Below are positions 54,201 through 64,000 of a stretch of 64,000 nt of DNA, in pieces. The stretch covers positions 15,855,711-15,919,710 of the forward strand of contig NC_049994.1 of assembly GCF_000003815.2 (NCBI RefSeq), read 5' to 3'. The position numbers were made by a program, and so were the translations under genes. The notes below the pieces were generated by a model that saw only the letters and a list, made by a program, of their open reading frames with translations, did no database searches and had not been told where the DNA came from. The DNA comes from Branchiostoma floridae. Its lineage: Eukaryota > Chordata > Leptocardii > Amphioxiformes > Branchiostomatidae. The stretch's first letter is position 1; every line of letters begins with the position of its first letter.

Positions 54201-56753
54201 CCGTTTCTTTGTGTATGTCAACTAAGACTTCAATAGTTGTCTTGGTTTATTTATCTGTTGCATCTATTAGTGTTTCCTTCTGTATGAAGTATGATAAAAA
54301 TGTAGCATTCACTAGCTTATACAATATTCAATACCTTATAAGGATTTCGGTACCTTCCATGGGATTCAATACCTTATAAGGAATTCTATACCTTATTAGG
54401 AGGGATATCATACCTTATTAGGAGGGATATCATACCTTATTAGGATGTGCCTGTAGGGGCAGGGCCGTGTCGAAGGACAGCACCTTCATCAGGAACGGCA
54501 GCTGACCTTTGAACTTTTCCCGCACTTTCTTTCCCAGGCAGTCCGGATGTTCGTCAATCCAGGCCTCCAGAGTCTTGTCCGTGTCAGCCACGTAACATGG
54601 CGACTTTCGGTGGGTCCCCATCCATAGCTAACAATCACATGAATCAAAATGTTATCCACATGTGTCCTCACAAACGTCCAAACACATTTGACTAGTTACT
54701 AAAATGACGTTTTGAAGAAGTGAATTTGGTAAATGCGGTTGGTGGAGTACTTTAAGTTTCTCACCTCAGCGTAGGTTGTGTCAGAGTTAAGAGAAAAGAA
54801 GTAGAGAAAAGCCGGGCTGGTACGGACTACCTGCCCCACTGAAGGCTTCACACCAGAGGCGTCGCCAAAAATTGGCATTTCTGAAGATTTTGAAATCGCG
54901 CCTCAGCGTACATTGTTTTTGGGTTGAGATAAAAGCCGAGCTGGTACGGGCCGTGTCTGTCTATGGGTTTAGAGAAAAGCCGGACTGGTAGGGGCTGAAC
55001 TAGTACAGGCAAGCAGGAGCCGCGCCACTTCTAACTCTAGTGACTCAACGTCTTCCTTAACACTACACCATTAGAATCAACCCATTGGCGCTGCCTAAAA
55101 GTAAACCTTTCCGAAAGTTTCCAAAGACGTTAACGTTTCTTACCTCAGCGTAGGTTGTTTCTGAGTTGAGGGAAAACCCGGACTGGTACGGGCTGGACTC
55201 CAAAAGCCGCGCCACTTCGCTCTGTCGCCCTTTCTTCCCCCACAGGTACAGCTGGGTCCCGCATTTCAGGGGAAACACTGGGACAAAATAAAGGGACTTT
55301 CAAAGACTGGACACATACCGGGAGAACGCCCAGTGAAGGAAGTACAGATACCGGACACCAACAGATAATAGAGATAATTCATGTGAGGAGCGACCCAAAC
55401 TGGAATTCTACAGTTCCAACCTGTTCAAAGAGTTAACCTTACTCCACTCGAACAAATACAATTTTTTAATCATCATAAGTTTCAGTCAGAATGTACAGTG
55501 TACTATATCATGTATACCTTGCAGCTTTGCGCAAAAATGAGCCTAGAATACATTTCCCTGAATTCTTTTTCATGATGTAGATGATAATTTCAGCACTTTT
55601 CGATTTCTTGCGACACGCTCACTGTGTATTAATATCCGTGACAAGTGTTTTACTCATGAATCATTGAATGTACCAAAACAGCCAATGGGAAAGGGCAATA
55701 AATAAGCATTCCATGTGGTGCGCCGCAATTACTAGACCAAAATATGACAAACTGAAATCAAGTTTCCAAAATTTTGTGTTTGATTTATGTGAACAAAATG
55801 ATATATTAGTGCATATAACATACATGTAACCATTGCATGCTCTGCTATTTTTACTTCAGCAATGTGCGCCCCCTAGCGGATGGCACAGGTATTGACATAA
55901 GAAACTTTGACCCATTTTAACCCTATATAAACGTCACGTGTAACCTTACACCAGGAAGGGGGCGTGGTTGTAATCTGACTCCAGATTAACCATTCTGTTT
56001 ACATGTTGTTCGTCACGTAAAGATGAATGCGCTCGTGTTTCAACCCTAACCACCTGTGTGTTCTATACGCGCTAAATTTTTGCCCTGCGATGTTCAGAGA
56101 TCAAAAGGCGACCGCCGATATTGAAGGATCTTCCGTGCCCTTTTCCGGATCCGGCACAAGATAGCTAAATTTTGTACCAACCGTCTACTTCTGTGCTAAG
56201 GTGACCCTCAATATCCTATCAAAAGCGACTCAAACCAAAAGGCCTGTGAGATACGAATTATTTATACGCAAACTCCAGCGAAAATTAATCAAAACGCGCC
56301 TTCCCTACGTGCTAGTTCGCGTGAATTTGGACTTTGGAGCCCCAAGCGACTACCTGACCTTTTGGCAGTCATATGCAGGAAAGTAACAAAGCTGCATGTT
56401 ATAAAGATGAATCATTTCTATTCAACTGACACCGCAAATCACCGTGTGATATTGCATGCGCGAAAGAGAATGTACAGTATTTGATAGTAGGGGCGCTCTT
56501 TTCGCTAAATGAAGCATTGCAAGGCTAAGGTCAGGACGTAGAGAAGCGTCGAATACCATCGATTCTAAAGGTGAATGAATATCCGCAAATAACAAAGCCG
56601 ACAGAATTCTGCTATTGTTGTTTTCACTGATGTGGTGTGGGTAAAATCATCGCACGTTCTATCGGTGCGGAAATAGTCTTATGGAACTTCATACAGGGAA
56701 AATGGTGTGAGAAGCTCTGGGCATTGTACGCACACACCTTTCGCTTCCGCCAT
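50837..56753 (-). CDS. MPI: Mannose-6-phosphate isomerase
   Basis: Nine coding exons on the minus strand: 56753-56738, 55277-55144, 54627-54436, 54098-53957, 53419-53225, 52722-52558, 52212-52107, 51690-51576, 51052-50837. They join in frame to 426 aa, close to the human 423 aa. The enzyme interconverts fructose-6-phosphate and mannose-6-phosphate in the cytosol for glycan and GDP-mannose synthesis. The type I PMI fold is seen in [43 protein letters not shown] and the closing cupin. Zinc ligands are Q109 and H111 (QAHPNK), E136 (NHKPE) and H276 (AHAYISGDCVE). The start exon encodes only MAEAK plus one base, matching the short N terminus of vertebrate MPI. In the conserved RAGLTPK active-site segment the Arg is Cys295 (TGC) and the Lys is kept. 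Confidence 0.95.
51160..51290. repeat. (AG)n and (AC)n microsatellites in MPI intron 8
   Basis: An imperfect (AG)n/(AAAG)n tract at 51160-51218 is followed by about 33 uninterrupted AC units to 51286, within 110 bp of the last exon acceptor at 51053. Confidence 0.95.
51799..51905. mobile_element. Dispersed SINE-like repeat, also at 59905-60030
   Basis: TACACACCAGCTTCGCAGGC, the CAGCTGGTT core, TTGCACTGAACAGCCTGTCA and AAGCACC recur at 59915-60015 (CACACCAGTTTCGCAGGCAT, TTGCACTGAACGACCTGTCA). The two copies are in the same orientation with similar length. The class is uncertain. Confidence 0.6.
54330..54440 (-). repeat. Tandem repeats of the MPI exon 3 splice donor
   Basis: On the minus strand the exon end and donor CCTAATAAG|GTATGATATC is repeated at 22-bp steps (plus-strand TACCTTATTAG at 54389, 54411 and 54433). 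Further degenerate TACCTTATAAGG copies lie at about 54335 and 54370. The copy at 54433 is the real junction, because the coding frame continues from it. Confidence 0.9.
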
Positions 56754-57361
56754 GATAGATCCAGAGAGAGCGTGACTTTCAAATCAAAGGTCATTTGTAT
56801 ATTATAATATTACGTCACTGCCATAGTGAAAGTTCTGTTTCAATAATGTGTGTGTGTGTGTTTATGCATGTTAACATTACAATGTATGTGTGTGTCTGTG
56901 TGATCGGGTGACGGTGTCTGTGTGCTTGTTAGTGAGTGTGCGATCATGTTGCTGTCTGTGTGCGTCTAGACGTCTGTAAGCATGCGGCACCTCTGTTTGC
57001 GTTTGAAAACAAACAAGCTAATTTCATTATCATTATTGTATTACCATTAAACGTTAACGTTACGTTTATATAAATGAAAACTTTCTACGTAAAGTTAACG
57101 TTAGTTACGTTTCTTACAACAGATATAATTGCTTCGATTTCAAACGAATGCGTCTTTGAATCGTTCTTTTAGCCGACCTGTATGACCATACCTCACTATT
57201 GTAGTATTTTTCACCTGCGTGTTTTACAACACCCCATCCCCTTCCCTCCCTAGCATGACATCGGTAGGCGCACCTACCCATCTTCCCATCAGCCCAAGCG
57301 ATTTGTCGGATTTTACGACAGTTTCCAGCCCGCCCGGTTTGCGGCATCCATCAGATCCATC
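56754..57361. promoter_or_regulatory. Divergent promoter region, MPI and PPP1R2-like
   Basis: The start codons of the two head-to-head genes are 608 bp apart. Both lie in ATGGCGG contexts (minus ATGGCGGAAG at 56753, plus ATGGCGGCGC at 57362) resembling YY1-type sites over start codons of housekeeping genes. The right half is GC- and CpG-rich. No TATA box is obvious. A (GT)n tract at about 56849-56890 and a CGTTAACGTTACGT stretch near 57052 lie between. Confidence 0.5.
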
Positions 57362-57483
57362 ATGGCGGCGCTTCACGATCCGGACAAGCAACCGCGCCGA
57401 GGAATTCTCAAGAAAACTTCGAGTAAAGGAAGTTTCGACGCCCCGCCCGAGTTCAGGACGCCCGTGCCGGAAGCCCAGCCCAG
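57362..57483 (+). CDS. PPP1R2: First coding exon of PP1 inhibitor-2-like gene (partial)
   Basis: The exon encodes MAALHDPDKQPRRGILKKTS, then SKGSFDAPPEFRTPVPEAQP, and ends AG|GTAAGA in phase 2. The RGILKKTSS segment at residues 13-21 matches, in sequence and position, the KGILKN-KTSS protein phosphatase 1 docking segment of inhibitor-2, a disordered regulator of PP1. The following exons (expected to encode a KWDEMNI-like segment) are not found in the remaining 6.5 kb, so the gene continues past the window. Only 41 residues support the call. A different protein with a chance GILK motif is possible. Confidence 0.65.
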
Positions 57484-60400
57484 GTAAGACCGTTGGTACC
57501 AGTCTTGCCACCGTACTTTCTTCGCAATCCGCCCGTACGCACACTGACATGCCTTGCGTCGGAGCTCCGGAGAGCCAGCCCCCCTAAAAATCCGCTAAGT
57601 TTTGGTTCAGTGAATCTCCGACTCGGGTGACAGTGGACCATTCTAGCTTCATTCAGTGCCGCTCTTGCGTTCGACTGCTCTTCTGAATGTGTAGAAAAAC
57701 ATCGCTTTGTAGCGAGATAACTTTTACAAACAAAAACCGTTCCCCTCGAAATATTTTCGAACTTCCCCGTTTCCTCATAAGAGATTATGACATTTCTATG
57801 TTGTTCTTTCCCAAAGATGATTTAAGACTTCATTTGCTTACGCTTCTATATATCCAACCGTTGCTGTATTTAGACTTTCTCGTTCTTTCTATAGAACTGG
57901 CAAAGAGCAGATGTCAGTAGCTCTTGCCCTTGGTTTCATGCCAATAAAAATAACGGTATACATGTAGCAGGATATGTAGTACATGTACAAGTGCACGTAC
58001 AAAGTCAGAGCTGTCAGTTTTCTCAGTGTACAGGAATCAGAGCTTCTCTCCCAAATTGTTGTTCTCTATAAGCATCTCACCTTAGTTAAAAGCCGAATCC
58101 AGAATAAATGTGAGGTTAAATAAACACGAATTGACAAAAATATACATTTGGTGATGAACCTATCATATACCAGCTTTCACACAATGTGTTTTGTATAATT
58201 GTAATCAAGGAGGTACCTCCTTGTTGTAATGGAAAATGTTTATAGATTTATTAGGGATTTAAGGATATAAATACTATAATCTGTGTCTTTAAGTTACAAA
58301 CATAAAGGTATTATTGTTTACTAATATAAGGCGTACCCTTGACATGACTTCAGAAATAAATAAAACCCTTGATTTATCATTTAATAGGTTCTGTACACAG
58401 AATTTTCTATGCAAAGGTTGAGTGCACCAATGCACCTGTTTCCCCCAAATTAACCCCATTGTATTGCTTCTGTTGCAATTCCAATGGTATAGAAAAAAGG
58501 AAAATTTGGAGCACAGGTGGTAGGGTGAGCATTGTTTGCTACATGTCAGTTTGCCCAGTATGCAATTGTGTACATGTATTACACAAGACCATGTGTGAGT
58601 GACCTTTGTTCTTGACCAAGGATCACCAGATTTGGCAACATGAACATGCGTCCAGACAGTGGCAATGTGAAATATTCTGTGTCAATTTCTCCTCGTAAAT
58701 ATCAGGCTATTTTGTCTCTATTTTCATTTGGATTGCAGGTATCCCTCAATAGAATATGTTTGGATCAAGGTAACATCATTCATGTTATTGATAACATTCA
58801 TTTAAAATTCCAAGGATATTGCTTTATCCTGAACACACATTTCATAATCTTATGAAACATGCAACTTCCATTTCCAACTGTCTTTTGTCCATCGTCAATC
58901 TCTCAATTTGTGACTATTTTGATACGATATTTAAAAGCTCTCACTGAGAGTTTCAGTGCAATTTTTTTTCATAACATTTGTGAAAGTAGCATTTATGCGC
59001 TTCTTCTTTCCTATGGGATTACTCAGTATATAATATAGTGAAATGAATAAGACGTTGTTTCTAAAAGCTCTGCGATAAAGGCATGTATCTATCAATCATC
59101 CAATACAGTTGCTTTTGACTTGAGTGAAGCGCAATAGCTACGCAGGCATTCGTTTTTGGCTGGTTATATTACATTGACTTGCCTGTCACAGCTAAGCCAT
59201 GAATGTTTATCTACAAATTGCAGCTACGAGTAAGTAATAAAGGAGCCCTTTTGGAACTCCATGGCCTTCCAAATTTCATTTGCAATGGCACTTGTGTTCA
59301 AATAAAGAAGCAATGTTGCACTGCAGATCAAGATAAATCCGTCTGAGACTCTGAGCGAAAGTCTGTACCTTGTAAGCTTTAAACTTAAAAGTGAGTTTAG
59401 TCAGAGTCAAGTTTTCATCACACCCCTCTGTTTTAATTTTGAGGCCTTACAGTCATTGCTTGAAGAAGAGTGTCTGATGAACCTCTTCAACGAGGCCTTG
59501 CTAAATGATAAATCTTTACTGATAAGTTCAGTTCAGTTCATCCATCTGGTGACATTATGAAGTCCCTGAAAAAACTTAACTCTAGATACTTATAAATTAA
59601 AATTTCCTATAAATAATATATACCTTTAATTGCTCTGTATGAAGAGATCCTACTGCATTTGGTATGTCGGGCTCTTCAGCCTTTTTACTAAGCTCGTTCC
59701 ATGGCTAATAATCAGTCTAACTGAGACTAACAGTACCGTGGTTCACTGGGCTCAACACTGTATACGTAACTGCTAGCCAGCCCTAACCCCTGCTGAGTTG
59801 ACCAGGGTGTTTGGCTGGGTTGGTAAAAGGTGGAAGTGTCCTAATGCCCTGCATTGAATGATCTGTATTCATCTACTCTCATGTAGCTGACATATAAATA
59901 ATTGCCATTCGGCGTAACACACCAGTTTCGCAGGCATACTGCGACAGAAGCTGGTTATATGAATAAATGAATGAATGAATATTGCACTGAACGACCTGTC
60001 ATACCTAACCTTTGCACATATACTAGTAAGTTAATTGTAAATGTTTCAAAGCTCCTTCTGTACTTTGTGGCAACGATTCGATTCAACTCAACAAGTTATC
60101 TTAGCTGGTTACTTCCTTGAACTTGAAGACTTCAACACTTCCTGACATTGACAAATGGGATCAACAGTAGCCCTTTGTGGTCTGGTTGTGTTTGTGACTT
60201 TGCTTTGAAAAATAGAAGCAACCACCTTTAGGTACCAACACGTCTGTTTTTGTTCGTTGTTGTGTGTTTGTCTGCCAATGTTAGATTGTTTGAACAAGTT
60301 TTTTCTAAGAAAAAGGGGGCAAGGCCAACAATATTGTTGAGATAGGAGAGAAGCCAGGCAAAGGGTAGTGGTGCAAAAGGTGAATTGTATATTCATAGCA

Positions 60401-62554
60401 TCTATATGTATTGTAGGTTTGGACCAAGAATATGGTTATATGATGCGTTTATGAAGGTTAGACATCTAGGTAAGCAATATTCAAATACAATTCAATCTCT
60501 ACAACTGGATAAAAAAACGGATATTTACTTCCGGACGTTTCTGTAGCTGTCCTTGCATGGAATTGTCCTGCTAGCTCATTCTAGTGACGCTGAAGAAGAG
60601 TGATGGATGTCACTCGAAACGTCTGGAATTAAATATCCGTTTTTATCCAGTTGTACTTGTAGAGATTGAATTGTATTTGAATTGTTGTATGATGAATTGA
60701 TGATATATTTTGGAATGACTACTACATGTAGTACTTGGTTCCTTGAATGGGAGAAGTGTGCTACTGGTTTGCAGGATATTGACAGTAGCATACACACTCC
60801 TACATATAGGCCGGCTTCACTCCTCTGCCAGCTTTTGATATTATCTTATGCTACCATAGAATCTGCTTGGAGATTGATTGACAACATGAATTTTAGTAAT
60901 CTTAACATCTGCAATTTATTTGATACAAGGAATCAAATCATGAAGAAAATAGAGTATCAGATTCACTCCAATGGCTCTGATTAAAAGAAAATGACTTACA
61001 ATATTCAAATTTGTTAAAGTGGAGCATTTTGCATGATTTGCCTCCAAAGTTTGTAACTTTAATAATCAAGTGATAAGTAATGCTTCCGCCTGTGTCTGTA
61101 AACCCAATTTGCAGAAAGTATTAGCCAATTTCTTGGAAGTTGTGTGCGTATGTTCCAAGATCCTTCCAATGAATATATGATATAATCTGCACATGTTCAT
61201 GAATGCCAATGGAAAGTTTAGAATGAAGGAACATATTCAGAATACAAATTCTGTAATACTATGTAATAGGAAAAATTCATGGAAGTTTATGTAACATTTT
61301 TTCCTAAACTAGATTCGAACAATGTGATATTGGCAGGATTCATTGTGAGTGAGTGAGTGAGTGATGAGTGAGTGATGAGTGAGTGAGTGAGTGAGAGTGA
61401 GTGAGTGAGTGATGAGTGAGTGAGTGAGTGATGAGTGAGTGAGAGTGATGAGTGAGTGAGTGAGTGAGTGAGAGTGAGTGAGTGATGAGTGAGTGAGTGA
61501 GTGTGTGAGTGAGTGAGTGAGTGAGTGAGCGAGCGTGCGAGCGAGTGTGTGTGTGAGTGAGTGAGTGAGTGAGTGAGTGAGTGTGAGTGAGTGAGTGAGT
61601 GAGTGTGTGTATGAGTGAGTGAGTGAGTGTGAGTGAGTGTGTGAGTGAGTGAGTGAGTGTGTGTGTGAGTGAGTGTGTGAGTGAGTGAGTGTGTGTGAGT
61701 GAGTGAGTGAGTGTGTGAGTGAGTGAGTGAGTGAGTGAGTGAGTGAGTGAGTGTGTGAGCAAGCGAGTGAATTATCAGAAAACGTTCTGGAAATTTGAAG
61801 TTTCTACCTTTATTTGGAATGATTTGTTACAATAGTTACTTGTAACAAGAATTGTTATGATCATATTCTTTATAGTTAGATGATCAACCTGTATTTTTAC
61901 AATATTTGTAATGATGAGTACATTACTATGCTACGTGTATGCTACAGGAAGAGCAACATGTCCGCTATGCGGCCAGCATAAAGCCTCCTGATCATCTTCT
62001 CTCTGATAACTAGCTGAGATGCAGACACATCTGCTACAATACCCATTAGAGGCTACCCCTTAATACCGATCGATCCCTTGAGGTGTTAACCCTTAAACTG
62101 CCAGAGTTTCAGCCCTATAAAATGCTATCAGTGCCAGGGTTGGCTGCTGACATCCAAAAAGAAACCCCCGAACAAGGCTGAAGTCCCTAACTTCCCTGGT
62201 TCGTGTGCTACATGCACGCAAAGCTGCTACTTCGGGGGAATATGCTATCCCGGATATATTCGGGCACGGCACACAGGGCATGTATATGTGTGCCGGATAT
62301 ATCGGGGTTTGGCAGTTTAAGGCCCTAATTTCTAAAAACTTGAAACCCAAGAGTGAAATTTTCCAAGAAAGCTCTAGCACCTCCTTTCTTTCTGTTTCTG
62401 TGTAAATCCAAGGATGAAGGTGTGTTGCGCCAAAGGGCAGTTGTACTGCCTATATAGATCAAGGAGCTTTCATCATGTTGAAAGCTGCATGTAGAGATAT
62501 CTGATAGATAAAGTGAAAGAGCAAAGAGAGCCAAGGCTGAAATTCAACACTCAA
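57484..62554. other. Probable PPP1R2-like intron; no exon recognised
   Basis: AT-rich sequence. A perfect 18-bp palindrome CAAGGAGGTACCTCCTTG lies at about 58207. A SINE-like repeat is at 59905-60030. A foldback-like repeat at 60480-60690 has CTACAACTGGATAAAAA at one end and inverted TTTTTATCCAGTTGTA at the other, with TTACTTCCGGACGTTTC / GAAACGTCTGGAATTAA inside. About 60815-60885 matches the 22445 MITE family. I found no reading frame with splice signals that I could link to a known protein. Confidence 0.5.
61344..61765. repeat. (GTGA)n microsatellite with TGATGA and GTGT interruptions
   Basis: About 420 bp of GTGA/GAGT units. In its first 150 bp regular GATGAGTGAGT interruptions occur; later ones are GTGTGT. 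Long frames through it are repeats of Thr-His-Ser-Leu and are not genes. Confidence 0.97.
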
Positions 62555-62772
62555 TACTGTAAATGCAGAAATGTTCGCGGTGGATTAATATTCGCGGTTT
62601 TCGCGGCGACCACTTCACCGCGAACTTAAAACCACCGCGAACATTTTCCTATTATTGTATTTGATTTTGACTGCAGTCTATGGTGTTACCGCGAAATTAA
62701 AGCCACCGCGAAAAGTCATTTTTCCCGCTACCGCGAAATTTAGTCCCCGCGAACTTTAAGGCATTTACAGTA
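62555..62772. mobile_element. Palindromic GCGGTGG MITE, copy 2
   Basis: TACTGTAAATGCAGAAATGT at the left and inverted GGCATTTACAGTA at the right, very similar in length and inner hairpin words to 22855-23066. TA at the ends suggests a TA target. Confidence 0.85.
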
Positions 62773-63010
62773 CTTTCACAGGGCTTTAGACTGAAGACTA
62801 CTGCATGGCATGATTTATTGAAGGCAAAACTAAGGCTTTTCCTTGGTTGTGGGGGAACTTAAAGTTAAAGTGGGGTTGATGCACATGCATGGCTAGCTGT
62901 GTTGACATTTAGAAATTCACAATGTTATGTTTATTCTCTTAATACATCCTCAAGCTACAACCTTATTCTCTTTCTTTAGAAACATCATTACAGTAAGTGC
63001 ACTTTAGTAA

Positions 63011-63222
63011 TACTGTAAATGCATTTAAATTTGCAGGGATTTAATTCAGCGAGTTAGCGGGAAAGTGGAGTGTTCGCGGTGGTTTTAAGTTTGCAGTAGT
63101 GCCATAGACTGTAGTCACATACCATAATAGAAAATATTTGCGGTGGTTTTAAGTTTGCGGTAAGACTGCCTCGCGAAAGTTGCCAACATGAAACCACCAC
63201 GAACATTCAGGCATTTACAGTA
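63011..63222. mobile_element. Palindromic GCGGTGG MITE, copy 3 (diverged)
   Basis: TACTGTAAATGCATTTAAAT at the left and GGCATTTACAGTA at the right. The interior order of TTCGCGGTGGTTTTAAGTTT words indicates an inverted orientation relative to copy 2, about 240 bp away. Confidence 0.75.
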
Positions 63223-63827
63223 CACTACAGTAACAGTAACTATTTTCTTAGCTTTCCTGAATCTGTGGCTTGTCTGTCTTCACCTCAAATTTGTGTTGTT
63301 TAGACAAGCAAGTGCTTACAAATGACATCACTCCCTTGGCATGTCAGCAACCCTAATAGATCCAGTCAAGACGTCTTGGTACTTTCTTAAGGGCCCTCTT
63401 GTCAGGCCTAGCCTTAAAGTTCTAAAGACCTTTCTGGTGGGATTTAGGTGCCTAAACCGGAAATATTCTATTAAAATTTTGCTTATTGATGATAAGGAAA
63501 TAATGTTTCCATTCATATTTTTGTTATTCTATCACATTTCAAGTATTTACATTTGCCTTAATAGATAGCCATTATCAATGAAGACTACCAGTCCTGTATA
63601 TTATATCTTGTACTGGTGTAGTTGTTTTCAATGGAACACAAGAGGGTTTTCTATTATGAAGGCACATCTACACCAAAACGTCAACTCAACCCAGGCTAGT
63701 TTTTCTTTACTTTTTATCCCAAGGGGTTGAAGTTTTGTTTTTGCATGTCTATTTACTAGTATGTGTGTGTTTGTGTGTGTGTGTGCATGTCTGTATGTGC
63801 ACAACTACAAGGCACATCTACTGGTAC

Positions 63828-64000
63828 TCTCCAAGCAGATCCTACGGTAGCATTTGCTAGTATCAAAAGCTGGCAGAGGAGTGAAGCCGGCTTAGGAGTG
63901 TGTTTCGCTACCGGCAAATGGACGCCTCTTGGCTGACTACACTGGCTTCAGCCAGTTTGGTACTATCTTATGCCATTGTAGGATCTGCTTGGAGATTAAT
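63828..64000. mobile_element. Palindromic MITE cut by window end
   Basis: TCTCCAAGCAGATCCTACGG at the left and the inverted GTAGGATCTGCTTGGAGATT at the right (63978-63997) enclose AAGCTGGCAGAGGAGTGAAG-type hairpins. It belongs to the family of the 22445-22573 element but is longer. Whether the right-hand target duplication exists lies outside the window. Confidence 0.8.

Noticed and set aside
57219-57587. 122-aa plus and 108-aa minus frames around the PPP1R2-like exon
   Set aside because: Alternative frames in GC-rich DNA; the frame from ATG 57362 has the GILK motif and ends at a good donor.
61340-61762. 140-aa Thr-His-Ser-Leu frame
   Set aside because: Microsatellite translation.

Overview
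The window is animal nuclear DNA, most likely from a lancelet (Branchiostoma). This is inferred from intron-rich genes with GT-AG junctions, a chordate-like mannose-6-phosphate isomerase, tandem NHL-domain genes, many short foldback/MITE elements, and a Tx1-like LINE with CCHC zinc knuckles. No species-level marker was found. Two assembly gaps (runs of N) lie near 216-437 and 12333-12536.

Region 1 (0.6-21.9 kb, + strand) is a tandem array of one gene family: three apparently intact genes (A 607-4760, B 8335-13706, C 16509-20329) and a truncated, frameshifted fourth copy (D, about 21280-21863). Each intact gene encodes a long disordered N-terminal region with NPxY motifs and a repeated PYAVxYQEHDD-like motif, then one transmembrane exon of exactly 110 bp, then a short Thr/Ser/Pro stalk, then a six-repeat NHL beta-propeller. 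There is no signal peptide, basic residues precede the membrane segment, and N-glycosylation sequons recur in the propeller. The predicted product is therefore a type II receptor-like protein with cytoplasmic tyrosine motifs and an extracellular propeller. I do not know a described family with this architecture, and it is the best candidate for an undescribed system here. The spacers are themselves duplicated blocks with a shared minisatellite, a shared 5' block and MITEs.

Region 2 (21.9-23.3 kb) holds a GGAA microsatellite, interstitial TTAGGG-like repeats and two MITE-type elements.

Region 3 (23.4-47.8 kb) is a tail-to-tail pair of paralogues, P1 (+, 23364-31517, 544 aa) and P2 (-, 33114-47773, 535 aa). 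Each has nine exons with identical internal exon lengths and encodes a His-rich membrane protein with about 12 predicted TM segments, whose family I do not recognise. P2 intron 1 carries a nearly intact 5.8-kb LINE (39142-44910) with an 8-bp target duplication whose empty site is preserved in P1. Another P2 intron holds a 2.1-kb satellite array.

Region 4 (47.8-57.5 kb) contains a MITE just upstream of P2, a LINE 3' remnant, the complete nine-exon MPI gene on the minus strand (50837-56753, 426 aa) and, divergently after about 0.6 kb, the first coding exon of a PPP1R2-like phosphatase inhibitor (57362-57483). The MPI model has Cys in place of a family-conserved active-site Arg.

Region 5 (57.5-64 kb) has no exon I can support. 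It is probably PPP1R2-like intron and holds a GTGA microsatellite and several MITE copies.

A recurring theme is partial duplication of exons across splice sites: P1 exon 2, P1 exon 8, the gene B TM exon, the gene B terminal NHL exon, and the MPI exon 3 donor. All coordinates were read by eye, and splice models rest on GT/AG, phase and paralogue agreement.
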